A stretch of 64,000 bases of DNA from Salinibacterium sp. UTAS2018 (GTDB lineage: Bacteria > Actinomycetota > Actinomycetes > Actinomycetales > Microbacteriaceae): assembly GCF_004118935.1 (NCBI RefSeq), contig NZ_CP035375.1, positions 1,612,001 to 1,676,000 on the forward strand. The letters are read 5' to 3'. How positions within the stretch are numbered: the stretch's first letter is position 1; each line of letters starts with the position of its first letter. The notes below the pieces were generated by a model. That model worked only from the letters and a program-made list of their open reading frames with translations. It ran no database searches and was not told where the DNA came from. The position numbers were made by a program, and so were the translations under genes. Of this stretch, positions 27,565-36,556 are shown piece by piece.

Positions 27565-27597
27565 GAGCGGGCGCGGGCGATCCGTTCGCGCCCGCTC
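27565..27597 (+). terminator. strong stem-loop between peptide gene and TPR gene
   Basis: GAGCGGGCGCG (27565-27575) and CGCGCCCGCTC (27587-27597) form a perfect 11-bp GC-rich stem with an 11-base loop, ten bases after the peptide stop. No U tract follows. It probably lets the short peptide transcript accumulate while only part of transcription or stable RNA reaches the downstream genes, as often seen after precursor-peptide genes. Confidence 0.8.
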
Positions 27598-27614
27598 TGA
27601 AAGGCAGCGTTAGT

Positions 27615-29150
27615 TTGCTTACAATTTCAGCTCACAACCGAACTCCGATCTCCTACAGCGTGGTGAAAGTTATTCTGACCCACTACGGAATCAGCGGAGA
27701 TAGCACCGATTGGCTAATGCAACACGGTCTTCGAGTGTTAAGACCTCTAGACCAGGAACTAGCCGAGCGAGTTCGCTCAGGAGCAGCGAGCCTCACCGAC
27801 GCGGCCACGCCTGATCACCAGATCAGATTCTTTCAACAGCAGCGAGCGACAAGAAGCTATTTCAAGATCGCCGAACGGATATCACGGGATTCAGGCCATA
27901 TCTCTGTGCGCGTTTCTAGCGCGCTCGAGCTCGACGACGGAAGCCGCGAGTTTCTAATGACAGCCAGCAAAGTTGCTGGCTGGTCGGTTCAACTTGAAGT
28001 CGGAGTCGTTGATGGTGCACTTAGCCATGTGCCGAGCAGAGAGGAGCAAGAGCTCCTTGAGGCCCTGAAACTTCCCAAAGTTTCGGAAAACGCAGACTAC
28101 GTGTACCAGCAGGCATTCGAATACATCAACGCTGGAGACGCTTGGACTGCGCAGAAGTTGGGAACATCCCTTCAAGAAGTCGAACAATCGTCGCGCGTCT
28201 GGAATTTACTCGCCCTAGCCAATGCGATGCTAGGGCAGACGCTCAATGCAGAGCACTATTACGATAGATGGAGCCGGTCAGGCGACGTTATGGATTTCGT
28301 CCGCGCAAAGTATGGAACTGCCATGCTTTACGCACGGCATCACCCCTCAGGTCTGAGAGATCTCGAAACCAGCGCCACTCTGCTCGACGAGGCATATGAC
28401 GCTCTTCACCAGCTGAATTCTGGGCGGCGAAATGGCGACGACGTAATCTTTGATGAGGTATTCAACCGAAACGGCTACGCGCTAATCCTATTCCGACGGG
28501 GGAAAGTCGAAGAGTCGATCCGGTTGTTGCGTTGGGGCATCGATACGCTTAGCGGGACAACTGAAAACATCGCGATCCACCGAACTGTGCTGATCTACAA
28601 TCTCGCACAATGCTTCACCCAGCTCGAGGACTTCGACTCGGCGCTACGAACATACGAAGAACTGATCGGCGTCGACCCCCACATGCCCGAGTACCGGCTG
28701 GAAATGGCGAAGTGCTTCGCGCGAATAGGAGATCTTGACGCTGCAATATTCCAATGCAACACGGCAGTAGAATCCGACGAGACTCTCGCTGCAGCATGGG
28801 CCCAGTTAGGTGTATATGAAGGCCGAAAGGGTGAGCACGATAAAGCCGTGCTGGCGTTTCGAAGAGCCCACTCTATAAATCCAGAATCGCCGGTGCATCT
28901 AACCAACGTGGTGTACAACCTCATTCTGGCCGGCGAGCACGAGAAAGCGCTGAGCGAAATAGTGTCGTGGGACATCCACTCGCTCGCCCAGCCTGAGGTT
29001 GAGCGGCGCGTATCCCTCGCCGCGGAGGTCTTTTTGAGTAAAAACAATGTTACGAAAGCGCTCGCAATACTTACGCAGGGGCTCAAATTGTTCCCCAATT
29101 CTATTTACCTCGCGCAAAATTACGACATAATCGTGAGCACTAAGCCGTGA
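27615..29150 (+). CDS. TPR-repeat protein of the peptide cassette
   Basis: A 511-residue soluble protein with a TTG start and GAAAGG ten bases upstream. Residues 1-~150 are an unrecognised domain with mixed strands and helices. From about 160 to the end it consists of helix pairs; clear tetratricopeptide repeats are VLIYNLAQCFTQLEDFDSAL (325-344), YRLEMAKCFARIGDLDAAIF (360-379) and AAAWAQLGVYEGRKGEHDKA (392-411). TPR arrays commonly bind peptides or protein partners, so binding the 25-residue peptide is a reasonable guess. No DNA-binding motif is apparent. Its stop overlaps the GTG of the MFS gene. Base composition is lower in GC than flanking genes. Confidence 0.75.
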   Translation: MLTISAHNRTPISYSVVKVILTHYGISGDSTDWLMQHGLRVLRPLDQELAERVRSGAASLTDAATPDHQIRFFQQQRATRSYFKIAERISRDSGHISVRVSSALELDDGSREFLMTASKVAGWSVQLEVGVVDGALSHVPSREEQELLEALKLPKVSENADYVYQQAFEYINAGDAWTAQKLGTSLQEVEQSSRVWNLLALANAMLGQTLNAEHYYDRWSRSGDVMDFVRAKYGTAMLYARHHPSGLRDLETSATLLDEAYDALHQLNSGRRNGDDVIFDEVFNRNGYALILFRRGKVEESIRLLRWGIDTLSGTTENIAIHRTVLIYNLAQCFTQLEDFDSALRTYEELIGVDPHMPEYRLEMAKCFARIGDLDAAIFQCNTAVESDETLAAAWAQLGVYEGRKGEHDKAVLAFRRAHSINPESPVHLTNVVYNLILAGEHEKALSEIVSWDIHSLAQPEVERRVSLAAEVFLSKNNVTKALAILTQGLKLFPNSIYLAQNYDIIVSTKP

Positions 29151-30331
29151 ACGTCGACCTGCGCGTGCAGTTGAGCTTTTTCACTGCACTTTTCGCCGCC
29201 GGCATGTGGATGTCGAAGGTCGCGCAACCGCTCTATTTTGAACGCCTGGATTCGCTTCTAGCGTTTGGGGTCGGGTACGCGGTTATGGCGGTTGTTGGCG
29301 GACTGTCATTCGCGTGGGGTGCGCTAGCCGATCGAATTGGGGGGTTACGCGCTGTCAAGATAGGCACACTTATCTACGGGGTGGGCATCGCTGGGCGGCT
29401 TCTCACCGACCTTGTGCCCGTAGTCATCTTCTCCGCCATAGCTGGTTTGGGGGCTTCGCTAGTTCTGGTCGCGATCAGACCCTGGGTTCGAAGCAACGCT
29501 ACCGATGATGAGCTTCCTCGGATAGTCGGGGCGCGAAACCTTGGGAATCAAATCGGCGTGGTGACGGGAACAGCCGGGGCTGCCGTTATCTTCAGCATGA
29601 TCGACAGCCGCATTGACGGGCCTGCGACAGCGCTGTGGGTCGCGCCTGGACTCATCGCGCTCGCGCTGTTGTGGCTCACTTTAATGCCGCAGACAAGACT
29701 TAACCCACCCCGCCTGAGTACCCGGGGCGTCAGGGATGCACCACGAATTTCGAGCTTCCGCTCAATCGGATTCCGTCTCGCCATAATCGGGCTCATCTCT
29801 GGTTTCTATGTAAGTCTGGTGGCCCCCTATGCGCCTCTAATCCTGACGGAAGGTGGAGCCTCAGCAGCTCAAGCCGCTATCGTTCTAGCGCTTCTTAGCG
29901 GGGCGCAAATATTAGTCTCGTGGGCACTTTCACGATGGGGCTCACACAGCCGACCGTTCAGACTGTTTGCGCTTGCGGAGGTAAGCGCAGGAGCATTGGC
30001 GATTCTCTTAGGACTGAGTTTCGGACTTGGACTCTTCTGGGTCGCCCTTGTTTTTGTGCTCCGTGCAGCATTGATAGCGCTCGCGGTCGCATGCGAAGAA
30101 ACGATCCAGTATGCAGTGATCCCCGCACACGCCACAGGGTTAATTTTCGGAATCTCTCAGGCTGCTTTTCTTGTCGGCGATGCGGTCGGAGGGGCGCTCG
30201 GGGCGCCTCTCTGGCTGGCAACAGGCCCAGAAGGGCTCTTGCTGACTGCGGGTTGCGCAACCCTTCTTAACGCGGTCCTGCTCCCCGTTCTGTTGAGCAA
30301 GCTCAAGACGCCTCAAGCGCCGTCGAAATAA
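29147..30331 (+). CDS. MFS transporter of the peptide cassette
   Basis: A 394-residue protein with twelve predicted helices and the MFS loop 2-3 motif, GALADRIGGLRAVKIG. Overall it resembles drug or metabolite exporters of the 12-helix class. The GTG start overlaps the stop of the TPR gene (GTGA at 29147-29150), and the next gene begins 3 bases after its stop, so it is inside a tight operon. Export of the finished product, or immunity, is the natural inference; import cannot be excluded. Confidence 0.85.
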   Translation: MNVDLRVQLSFFTALFAAGMWMSKVAQPLYFERLDSLLAFGVGYAVMAVVGGLSFAWGALADRIGGLRAVKIGTLIYGVGIAGRLLTDLVPVVIFSAIAGLGASLVLVAIRPWVRSNATDDELPRIVGARNLGNQIGVVTGTAGAAVIFSMIDSRIDGPATALWVAPGLIALALLWLTLMPQTRLNPPRLSTRGVRDAPRISSFRSIGFRLAIIGLISGFYVSLVAPYAPLILTEGGASAAQAAIVLALLSGAQILVSWALSRWGSHSRPFRLFALAEVSAGALAILLGLSFGLGLFWVALVFVLRAALIALAVACEETIQYAVIPAHATGLIFGISQAAFLVGDAVGGALGAPLWLATGPEGLLLTAGCATLLNAVLLPVLLSKLKTPQAPSK

Positions 30332-30334
30332 CCG

Positions 30335-32023
30335 ATGCCTGTCGAATCGATCTTCGAAGAGGACCATCTTCGCCCGGTATTCGCTGATGAGAGTGGCTTT
30401 GTCTTTTTCAGCTCCCTCGATGGAAAGCTGTACCGAGCATCCCGCTCGACTTCTATGCGCGCTCGCTACTTTGAGTTCAAGCTTACGCCGGGGCTCGCAC
30501 ACTACTGCGTTCCAGGTACACCTTTCGTATACGGGGTTTTGCATACGAGGACCGCTATAACGATCACCAAGAGTGTTCTCGCCGCTTCGACGATCAGGAA
30601 TGTCGACACGTGGGCTCACCAAGGTTTTCCGTCGACGGAGTTCGATATAAGAGCGTTTGTCCCAGATGCCTCAACGCAGACCATTCAGATTTTGCTCAAG
30701 CCCATCTCAGACCCTAATCAGTGCGTCTTCGTCGATCTGAACTCAGGGCAGGGAAAATCTCTACAGATGGGCGAGGCCATCCCAAAGTGTGTCCTGTCCG
30801 ACGGAACGTTTATCTGCGAGTTGCCCAACAACCGATGGGCTGCCTTCGACTCTGCTGGTGGTTACCTCCATGGAGGGGACGGAAAGGTAAGTCACCCAAC
30901 GACAAGCTTCGCAGTCATTAGGCAGTCTTCAAAGCAGGGTAGCCAGTTTTTCCTAGCTCGAGCTGAGGGCACCTTGAAGCTGTCTCTTCCCTCGTCGTGG
31001 TCAATAGTTGATGTTGGCGCGTCTGATCTTGAAGTATTCGCGTACGCCATACACGCGCGACTTGGCCAGTCCGTATTTCGCGCTAAGCCCGATACGTTGG
31101 ATTTTGATCACTGGATCTCTCCTTGTGGTACAGCGCAGATCTTCTCCATTGGTGCCACCCAAACTCCAGTTCTGCGGCTTACTGGACTGAACATTGGATC
31201 GAGCTGGATTAGCGGCCCGCAGAAAATGTGCGGAGTCGCCGCGCCTAGATCCGACATCAAGGTCGAGTACATATCAATCGCAGGCGTCCCCTGCGTACGG
31301 GTCAGCAGGTCAGGGGTGAGATGCAAAAACCTAGTTGTGTCATTCCATGGTGGCCCTGACAGCCATGAGCTCGACGACTTAAGGTACAGCGGCGCGTATA
31401 GGGAGTGGCTTGACCGAAACGTCGATGTGCTAATTATCAACTATCCGGGATCACTAGGTTTCGGGGACGCATTTCAGACGTCCGCATGGGGTTCGTGGAG
31501 GCAGTCCGTCGAGACTGTCTCCCGCGCTATTCGTCATGCAATTGCGCGGCACCGCTATGAATCTGTCGTGGCGTTCGGCGTTAGCTTTGGTGCTTGGGTT
31601 GCAGCACAGCTAGGCGACCTCGAGGCTGTGAAGCGAGTGGTAGTCATGTCCCCGATTCTCAGCCTGACCGAGCACATCGAGCGTCACAGCCCGCACAATG
31701 AAGAGTTTTCTACGTGGGCATCCGAAAGATTCGGAGCCGACGATCTGGGTATCTCCTTGCCGTCGAATCGCTCGCACAAAGGCGCAGCACCGGTGTTCGT
31801 TTTGGCGGCAACGAATGACGAGATCGTGTCCCCCGGTTCGACGAAATCGGTCGCGGATCGAGCAACGGATCGTGGCCACCAATGGCAAATGACCGAGGTT
31901 CCAGGTAGGCACTACCCAGCAAGTACCGCTGATGCCGCGAAACGTTGGATGGTTTTGAAAGAACTAATGACTCAAATTCCGACCAAAACGGCTCAATCTA
32001 GAAGACCAATCAGCGACGTCTGA
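30335..32023 (+). CDS. S9-type (prolyl oligopeptidase family) serine hydrolase
   Basis: A 562-residue protein without signal peptide. Residues 1-~320 are strand-rich and may be a divergent propeller-like domain. The C-terminal alpha/beta hydrolase domain has the family oxyanion motif FHGGPDSH (His338 to Pro341), Ser417 in GVSFGAW, Asp495 in AATNDEIV and His526 in PGRHYP, a complete catalytic triad. Family enzymes cut short peptides and some, such as POPB and PCY1 of eukaryotic peptide pathways, also join peptide ends into rings. In this operon it is the candidate for processing the 25-residue peptide. Lower GC than the neighbouring chromosome. Confidence 0.82.
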   Translation: MPVESIFEEDHLRPVFADESGFVFFSSLDGKLYRASRSTSMRARYFEFKLTPGLAHYCVPGTPFVYGVLHTRTAITITKSVLAASTIRNVDTWAHQGFPSTEFDIRAFVPDASTQTIQILLKPISDPNQCVFVDLNSGQGKSLQMGEAIPKCVLSDGTFICELPNNRWAAFDSAGGYLHGGDGKVSHPTTSFAVIRQSSKQGSQFFLARAEGTLKLSLPSSWSIVDVGASDLEVFAYAIHARLGQSVFRAKPDTLDFDHWISPCGTAQIFSIGATQTPVLRLTGLNIGSSWISGPQKMCGVAAPRSDIKVEYISIAGVPCVRVSRSGVRCKNLVVSFHGGPDSHELDDLRYSGAYREWLDRNVDVLIINYPGSLGFGDAFQTSAWGSWRQSVETVSRAIRHAIARHRYESVVAFGVSFGAWVAAQLGDLEAVKRVVVMSPILSLTEHIERHSPHNEEFSTWASERFGADDLGISLPSNRSHKGAAPVFVLAATNDEIVSPGSTKSVADRATDRGHQWQMTEVPGRHYPASTADAAKRWMVLKELMTQIPTKTAQSRRPISDV

Positions 32024-32034
32024 CGCTCGCTGAG

Positions 32035-33468
32035 TTAGTGATTTTCTGTCGTGACCGTGAAGGTCTGAATGCGCGGTGGAAGCTCCGGGCTCATCAAGAT
32101 GTGGCACTTGATGCGACCGCGTTCGCCGTCGATCGTCCAGTTGGTCACGGCAGGAGTGTCGCTGAGCGTGCGCGGTACTTCGGTCAGAGGCGCACCGGTG
32201 AGCGGCCCCACCTCAGCAATCGCTTTCGCAATGCCAGCGATGCGCTCTTCCCACGGAACATCGAGCGCGAGGTTGACGGCGGCAAGCGCATCCGCGGTGG
32301 GGGTATCCCACTCGCGAACGAGGCCATCAAACACGTCGCGAGCGGCCAGAGTTTCGGGCCAAGCCGGAGCTGGCGTCATCAGCTCGCCGTACGCATTCAA
32401 CGCAGCCTGCAAAGCCTGAGTTGCCGGGATCGAGGATGCCGCAAACGTGCCATTCTCGAACGCCACAATGCCGAGGCCGGTTGGGGCGTGCCAGCGCATG
32501 TGGGCACTCACTCCGGGGTACCCGCCCGAGTGCGACACGATCTTCGTCGTGCCCTCATCGATGAACAGGCCGTAGCCATAACCGTGGGCTGTCGGTTCGG
32601 AAAACTCGGCAGCCTTCGACATGCCCTCGGGCACGGCGCGCTGAATCTGTTGGAGTTCGCGGCGGCTGGCAGCAGACAAGGGGCCGTCGGAGGTGTCTTC
32701 GGGGTCGAGGGCACCGGCGAGCCACAGCGACCAGCGCACCAGGTCGGTCGCGCTGGAAAACAAACCGCCCATGGAAGAAAAGACTCCGGGCCCGGTGAAC
32801 GGCTGAACCTGCCACTGCCCATTGGCGAGCCGGTAGCCGAGGGCGACATCGGCATCCGGGTCCTCCTCGAAGCGGGTCGAGGTGAGGCCAAGGGGTTCGA
32901 GAATTTCGGCAGCAACGGCCTCGATGTAGGGGCGGCCCGTAATCTCGGCGATGACTTCACCCAGCAGGGCATAGCCGAGGTTCGAGTACTCAAAGCGAGT
33001 GCCTGGCGTACTCGAATAGCGGATGCCCGTCGCCATGAACTCGTCGAGTTCGGCCCGCGTCATTTCCTCGACGCGGTCGCCCCACGGGTTATCGGTCGGG
33101 AACCCCGCCGACATCGTCATGAGCTGACGGATGCTGGGCGTCACGGGAGCAGCCGCTGGCTCAAGCGGCGTGAACGCCGGAACAAAGTCAGTGATCGGCG
33201 CATCAAGGGTGAGCTGACCGCGGTCGCGCAGCATGAGCAACATCGTGCACGTGAAGCTCTTGGTGCACGACGCAATGCGGAACACCGTGTCGCGGTCGGG
33301 AGCGTTGCCCTCGCCGAGGACCTTCTCGCCGTAGCCGCCCTCCAGCACGATGCCATCGGGTCCAAAGACCGCGAAGAATGATGCTGGAGCCTTCTGTTCC
33401 GCTACTCGATTCTCAAAAAGACCAACGATCTCGTCGGTCGCCTGATCAATGGCTGCCTGCGCCCGCAT
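32035..33468 (-). CDS. beta-lactamase-family serine hydrolase
   Basis: A 477-residue protein of the class C beta-lactamase/esterase fold. The catalytic motifs are Ser67-x-x-Lys70 in ASCTKSF and Tyr161-Ser-Asn163 in FEYSNLGY; a HSGGYPG segment stands for the third motif. There is no signal peptide, so it is more like a cytoplasmic esterase or peptidase than a penicillin-binding protein. It begins 10 bases after hpt on the same strand. It converges with the peptide cassette, stops being 11 bases apart. Substrate unknown. Confidence 0.85.
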   Translation of the reverse strand: MRAQAAIDQATDEIVGLFENRVAEQKAPASFFAVFGPDGIVLEGGYGEKVLGEGNAPDRDTVFRIASCTKSFTCTMLLMLRDRGQLTLDAPITDFVPAFTPLEPAAAPVTPSIRQLMTMSAGFPTDNPWGDRVEEMTRAELDEFMATGIRYSSTPGTRFEYSNLGYALLGEVIAEITGRPYIEAVAAEILEPLGLTSTRFEEDPDADVALGYRLANGQWQVQPFTGPGVFSSMGGLFSSATDLVRWSLWLAGALDPEDTSDGPLSAASRRELQQIQRAVPEGMSKAAEFSEPTAHGYGYGLFIDEGTTKIVSHSGGYPGVSAHMRWHAPTGLGIVAFENGTFAASSIPATQALQAALNAYGELMTPAPAWPETLAARDVFDGLVREWDTPTADALAAVNLALDVPWEERIAGIAKAIAEVGPLTGAPLTEVPRTLSDTPAVTNWTIDGERGRIKCHILMSPELPPRIQTFTVTTENH

Positions 33469-33478
33469 TCAGCCGGCC

Positions 33479-34030
33479 CTACGCGTAAACGTGGGGAGCG
33501 AGCACTGCGATTCCGCGAAGGTTGCGGTACTTCTCGGCGAAGTCGAGGCCATAGCCGACCACGAAGGCGTTGGGGATGTCGAAACCGACGTACTTGACGT
33601 CAACCTCGACCTTGGCGGCATCCGGCTTGCGCAGCAGGGTGCAGATCTCTACCGAGGCAGCGCCGCGGCTGCGCAGGTTGCCGAGCAACCAGGAGAGCGT
33701 AAGGCCCGAATCGATGATGTCTTCGACGATAAGAACCTTGCGGCCTTCGAGGTCACTGTCGAGGTCTTTGAGGATGCGAACGACACCCGAGGACTGCGTG
33801 CCGGCACCGTACGAGGAGACGGCCATCCAGTCCATCTCGATCGGTAGAGCCAATTCGCGAGCCAGGTCGGCCATCACCATGACAGCACCGCGAAGCACGC
33901 CAACCAGCAGCACCTTCTCGCCGGCGTAGTCGATCTCGATCTGACGCGCCATCACGGCGATCTTCTCGTGGATCTCTTCCTGGGTCAGAAGGACCTCGCT
34001 GAGGTCTCCTTCGACATCGCTAAACTGCAT
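33479..34030 (-). CDS. hpt: hypoxanthine phosphoribosyltransferase
   Basis: A 183-residue enzyme of purine salvage. The PRPP-binding motif is [14 protein letters not shown], preceded by [17 protein letters not shown]. The ATG at 34030 is preferred to the longer frame because GAGGAA lies just upstream and the family usually begins there; it overlaps the end of tilS by 11 bases. This tilS-hpt pair is the normal neighbour of ftsH in actinobacteria. Confidence 0.93.
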   Translation of the reverse strand: MQFSDVEGDLSEVLLTQEEIHEKIAVMARQIEIDYAGEKVLLVGVLRGAVMVMADLARELALPIEMDWMAVSSYGAGTQSSGVVRILKDLDSDLEGRKVLIVEDIIDSGLTLSWLLGNLRSRGAASVEICTLLRKPDAAKVEVDVKYVGFDIPNAFVVGYGLDFAEKYRNLRGIAVLAPHVYA

Positions 34031-35042
34031 CGCGTTCCTCACTGTGGGCCGAAAAGTGGAGAAGGTTCTCTCGTCGTTCAACCCTAACGCCGGGAACGTC
34101 GATCGGTCCCTGCCCCCTCCAGTCGGTGACCAGCCTCGCGATCTCCAGAGTGTGCGTTCGGCTCAGCGATACATGGAACTCGCTGGCCACCGCCAACCTA
34201 ATCAAACGCTGGCGAAGAGCGGCAGGATTAGCGGCAAGCGCGCGCACCGGCAACGAGATTCCGGCCTCCGAAATCTCGGCCAAATCTTCGGCCATTTCTT
34301 CCGCAAAATGATCGAGAGCCTCGGCATCTTCGCGCGCTTGGTCGGCCGTGCGCACCAAAGCGTCGCGGATGCCGGGCCCCAGTTCACGTTCGAGCAGCGG
34401 CAATACGGTCTGCCGCACCCGCACTCGCGTGTACGAGGTGTCGAGGTTGTGCGGGTCATTCCACGCCACGATTCCGGAGTCTTCGCAGCACTGAACGGTC
34501 GTGGTTCGCGCGATGGCGAGTAGCGGCCGCAAGTATTGGCCGGTATCAGCTGCCATCCCCTTGAGGCTGCCCGCTCCGCTGCCGCGGGCAAGACCGAGCA
34601 ACACTGTTTCGGCCTGATCGTCGAGGGTGTGGCCGAGCAGCACGCGGATGGCGCCGTGCTCGGCGGCGGCAGCGGCAAGCGCCGCGTAGCGCGCGTCGCG
34701 GGCAGCGGACTCGGGGCCTCCGGCGTCACCAACGAGTACCGAGCGGATGTCGACGGGATCGAGCCCAAGGTCGCGCGACTTCTGCGCGGCGGCGGCTGCG
34801 ACATCCGCTGACCCGTCTTGAAGGTTGTGATTCACGATCACGGCCCCCGCTCGCATCCCCGCCCTGGACGCTTCAAAAGCCGTTGCCGCCGCCAGAGCCA
34901 GCGAATCGGGGCCACCGCTGAGGGCGACAAGAACGAGAGGTTCTGAGTCTGCGGGCACCGGCAGCGAGCCCAGCGCGGTGCGCACTGCACGCCGAACATC
35001 AGCAATTGCGGGCGTAAGACGGGGGCGCCGTTCGGAGTGCAT
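34020..35042 (-). CDS. tilS: tRNA(Ile)-lysidine synthase
   Basis: A 340-residue ATP-pyrophosphatase-type enzyme with the P-loop motif [14 protein letters not shown] near the N-terminus and [23 protein letters not shown]. It converts C34 of the AUA-reading tRNA-Ile to lysidine. The start at 35042 lies back to back with ppa. Confidence 0.93.
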   Translation of the reverse strand: MHSERRPRLTPAIADVRRAVRTALGSLPVPADSEPLVLVALSGGPDSLALAAATAFEASRAGMRAGAVIVNHNLQDGSADVAAAAAQKSRDLGLDPVDIRSVLVGDAGGPESAARDARYAALAAAAAEHGAIRVLLGHTLDDQAETVLLGLARGSGAGSLKGMAADTGQYLRPLLAIARTTTVQCCEDSGIVAWNDPHNLDTSYTRVRVRQTVLPLLERELGPGIRDALVRTADQAREDAEALDHFAEEMAEDLAEISEAGISLPVRALAANPAALRQRLIRLAVASEFHVSLSRTHTLEIARLVTDWRGQGPIDVPGVRVERRENLLHFSAHSEERDAV

Positions 35043-35090
35043 CCAGTAACGTTATTGCAGCAACCCCATAATTTTCTTAGGAGCAGCTCT

Positions 35091-35582
35091 ATGGCCGCAT
35101 ACGACGTTGTCGTTGAGATTCCGCGCGGAAGCCGGAACAAGTACGAAGTTGACCACGAAACTGGTCGCGTATTTCTCGACCGTTTTCTCTTCACGACCTT
35201 CGCTTATCCCACCGACTACGGTTTCTTCGAGAACACTCTCGGCCTCGACGGCGACCCCGTTGACGCGCTGATTCTGCTCGATGCCCCCACCTTCCCCGGT
35301 GTTGGCATCTCGGTTCGCCCGGTTGCCGTACTCAACATGAGCGACGACGGCGGCATCGACTCCAAGGTCATCTGCGTTCAGGCCAAGGACCCGCGCTGGT
35401 CGCACATTCAGGACATCAACGATGTTCCCGAATTCACGCGCAAAGAGATCGAGCACTTCTTCGAGCACTACAAAGACCTCGAGCCCGGCAAGTGGGTCAA
35501 GATCGACGGTTGGGGCGACGCCGCCGAAGCAGAGGCCATCGTTCAGGCCGGCTTCGAGAAGCTCAAGGCCGAAGGCCACTAA
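35091..35582 (+). CDS. ppa: inorganic pyrophosphatase
   Basis: A 163-residue family I pyrophosphatase. Active-site stretches are visible: [16 protein letters not shown], and [24 protein letters not shown] with the metal-binding aspartates. The ATG at 35091 follows TAGGAGC; an open frame extends upstream to 35037 but lacks a ribosome site. It drives biosynthesis by hydrolysing pyrophosphate. Divergent from tilS. Confidence 0.95.
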   Translation: MAAYDVVVEIPRGSRNKYEVDHETGRVFLDRFLFTTFAYPTDYGFFENTLGLDGDPVDALILLDAPTFPGVGISVRPVAVLNMSDDGGIDSKVICVQAKDPRWSHIQDINDVPEFTRKEIEHFFEHYKDLEPGKWVKIDGWGDAAEAEAIVQAGFEKLKAEGH

Positions 35583-35633
35583 GCAGCACTCAACACTCCT
35601 CGCGCGCGCTGCTCACGTACCGCACGCGTCACC

Positions 35634-35665
35634 CCGATGGCGGATGCTCAGGCATTCGCCATCGG
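35634..35665. terminator. long hairpin between ppa and the dehydrogenase gene
   Basis: CCGATGGCG (35634-35642) pairs with CGCCATCGG (35657-35665), continued inward by ATGC and GCAT around a TCAG tetraloop, giving about 14 pairs with one G-T. A short GTTT follows on the plus strand. It lies between convergent genes and could stop both. Confidence 0.75.
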
Positions 35666-35686
35666 CGTTTAACCGGGCTGAGCGGC

Positions 35687-36505
35687 TCAGCGCCCGGTGA
35701 ACTCATCCATTGAGTTGTAGACCTTGAAGACTCGGCCGGCCACGAAGTCCCACGCCCGAGTGGGCAGGAGGCCTTTGAGCCCGCGAGCGAGCCCTACCGT
35801 CCACGGCTTCATAAGCAGGGGCTTGCCGCGCAGCATGGCCGCCCACGCCGCCGAGGTTGCAATTTCGGGAGTCATGATCGGGGTCCAGAGCGGTCCTCGG
35901 ACTCCGGCGAACATTCCGGTGCTGATGTAGCTGGGCGCAAACGTGGTCACCGCGATCTGCGCATGCCCCGCTTTGATGAGCTCAAGCCGTAGCGAATCGC
36001 TCCAGCCGATCATGGCCCACTTGGATGCCGCGTAGACGCTCATGTTCGGATTCGAGAGAGTTCCCGCCGCTGACGCAATGTTCAGGATGCGGCTGGGCGC
36101 TCCGCCCTCGATCATCGCTGGCAGCAACTCGCGCGAGAGGTACATGGCCGCAAGCGTGTTGATCTGCATGGTCGCTTCGATGTCGCGTACAGCGTCGTGC
36201 TGCCAGAAGTAGCCGCTGCGCACGATGCCCGCGTTGTTGATGAGCACGTGCGGGGTCCCGACTTCAGCGCGGATGCGTTCGGCGACAGTCTCGATCGCGG
36301 TGCGAGACGAGAGATCGACGACGTAGCTCGTGATTGAGCCGCCCGCAGCGCTCAGAGCGGCGGCTGCGACATCCAGAGCCGTAGCGTCGACGTCGAGCAA
36401 CACGACCTTAGCCGCACCCTCAGCAACCGCTCGCTGAGCATAGATCTCGCCCATGCCGCGGGCAGCACCCGTGATCACGACAACGAGTCCGGCAACTGAG
36501 TGCAT
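35687..36505 (-). CDS. short-chain dehydrogenase/reductase
   Basis: A 272-residue SDR with the cofactor motif TGAARGMGE, the NNAG segment (VLINNAGIVRSG), and the catalytic Ser-Tyr-Lys (NIASAAGT and YAASKWA). The ATG at 36505 is chosen because GGGAG lies upstream; a TTG at 36542 would add 12 residues. Substrate unknown; members with this layout often oxidise alcohols or lipids. Confidence 0.87.
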   Translation of the reverse strand: MHSVAGLVVVITGAARGMGEIYAQRAVAEGAAKVVLLDVDATALDVAAAALSAAGGSITSYVVDLSSRTAIETVAERIRAEVGTPHVLINNAGIVRSGYFWQHDAVRDIEATMQINTLAAMYLSRELLPAMIEGGAPSRILNIASAAGTLSNPNMSVYAASKWAMIGWSDSLRLELIKAGHAQIAVTTFAPSYISTGMFAGVRGPLWTPIMTPEIATSAAWAAMLRGKPLLMKPWTVGLARGLKGLLPTRAWDFVAGRVFKVYNSMDEFTGR

Positions 36506-36556
36506 GGCGTGCTCCCTCTGCCCGAGACTCCGTTGCCTCAAGCGTGTGCTCAGACT

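Noticed and set aside
32013..32035. Inverted repeat CAGCGA/TCGCTG at the end of the peptide cassette as a terminator
   Set aside because: Only six pairs, a long loop and no T run; too weak to call.
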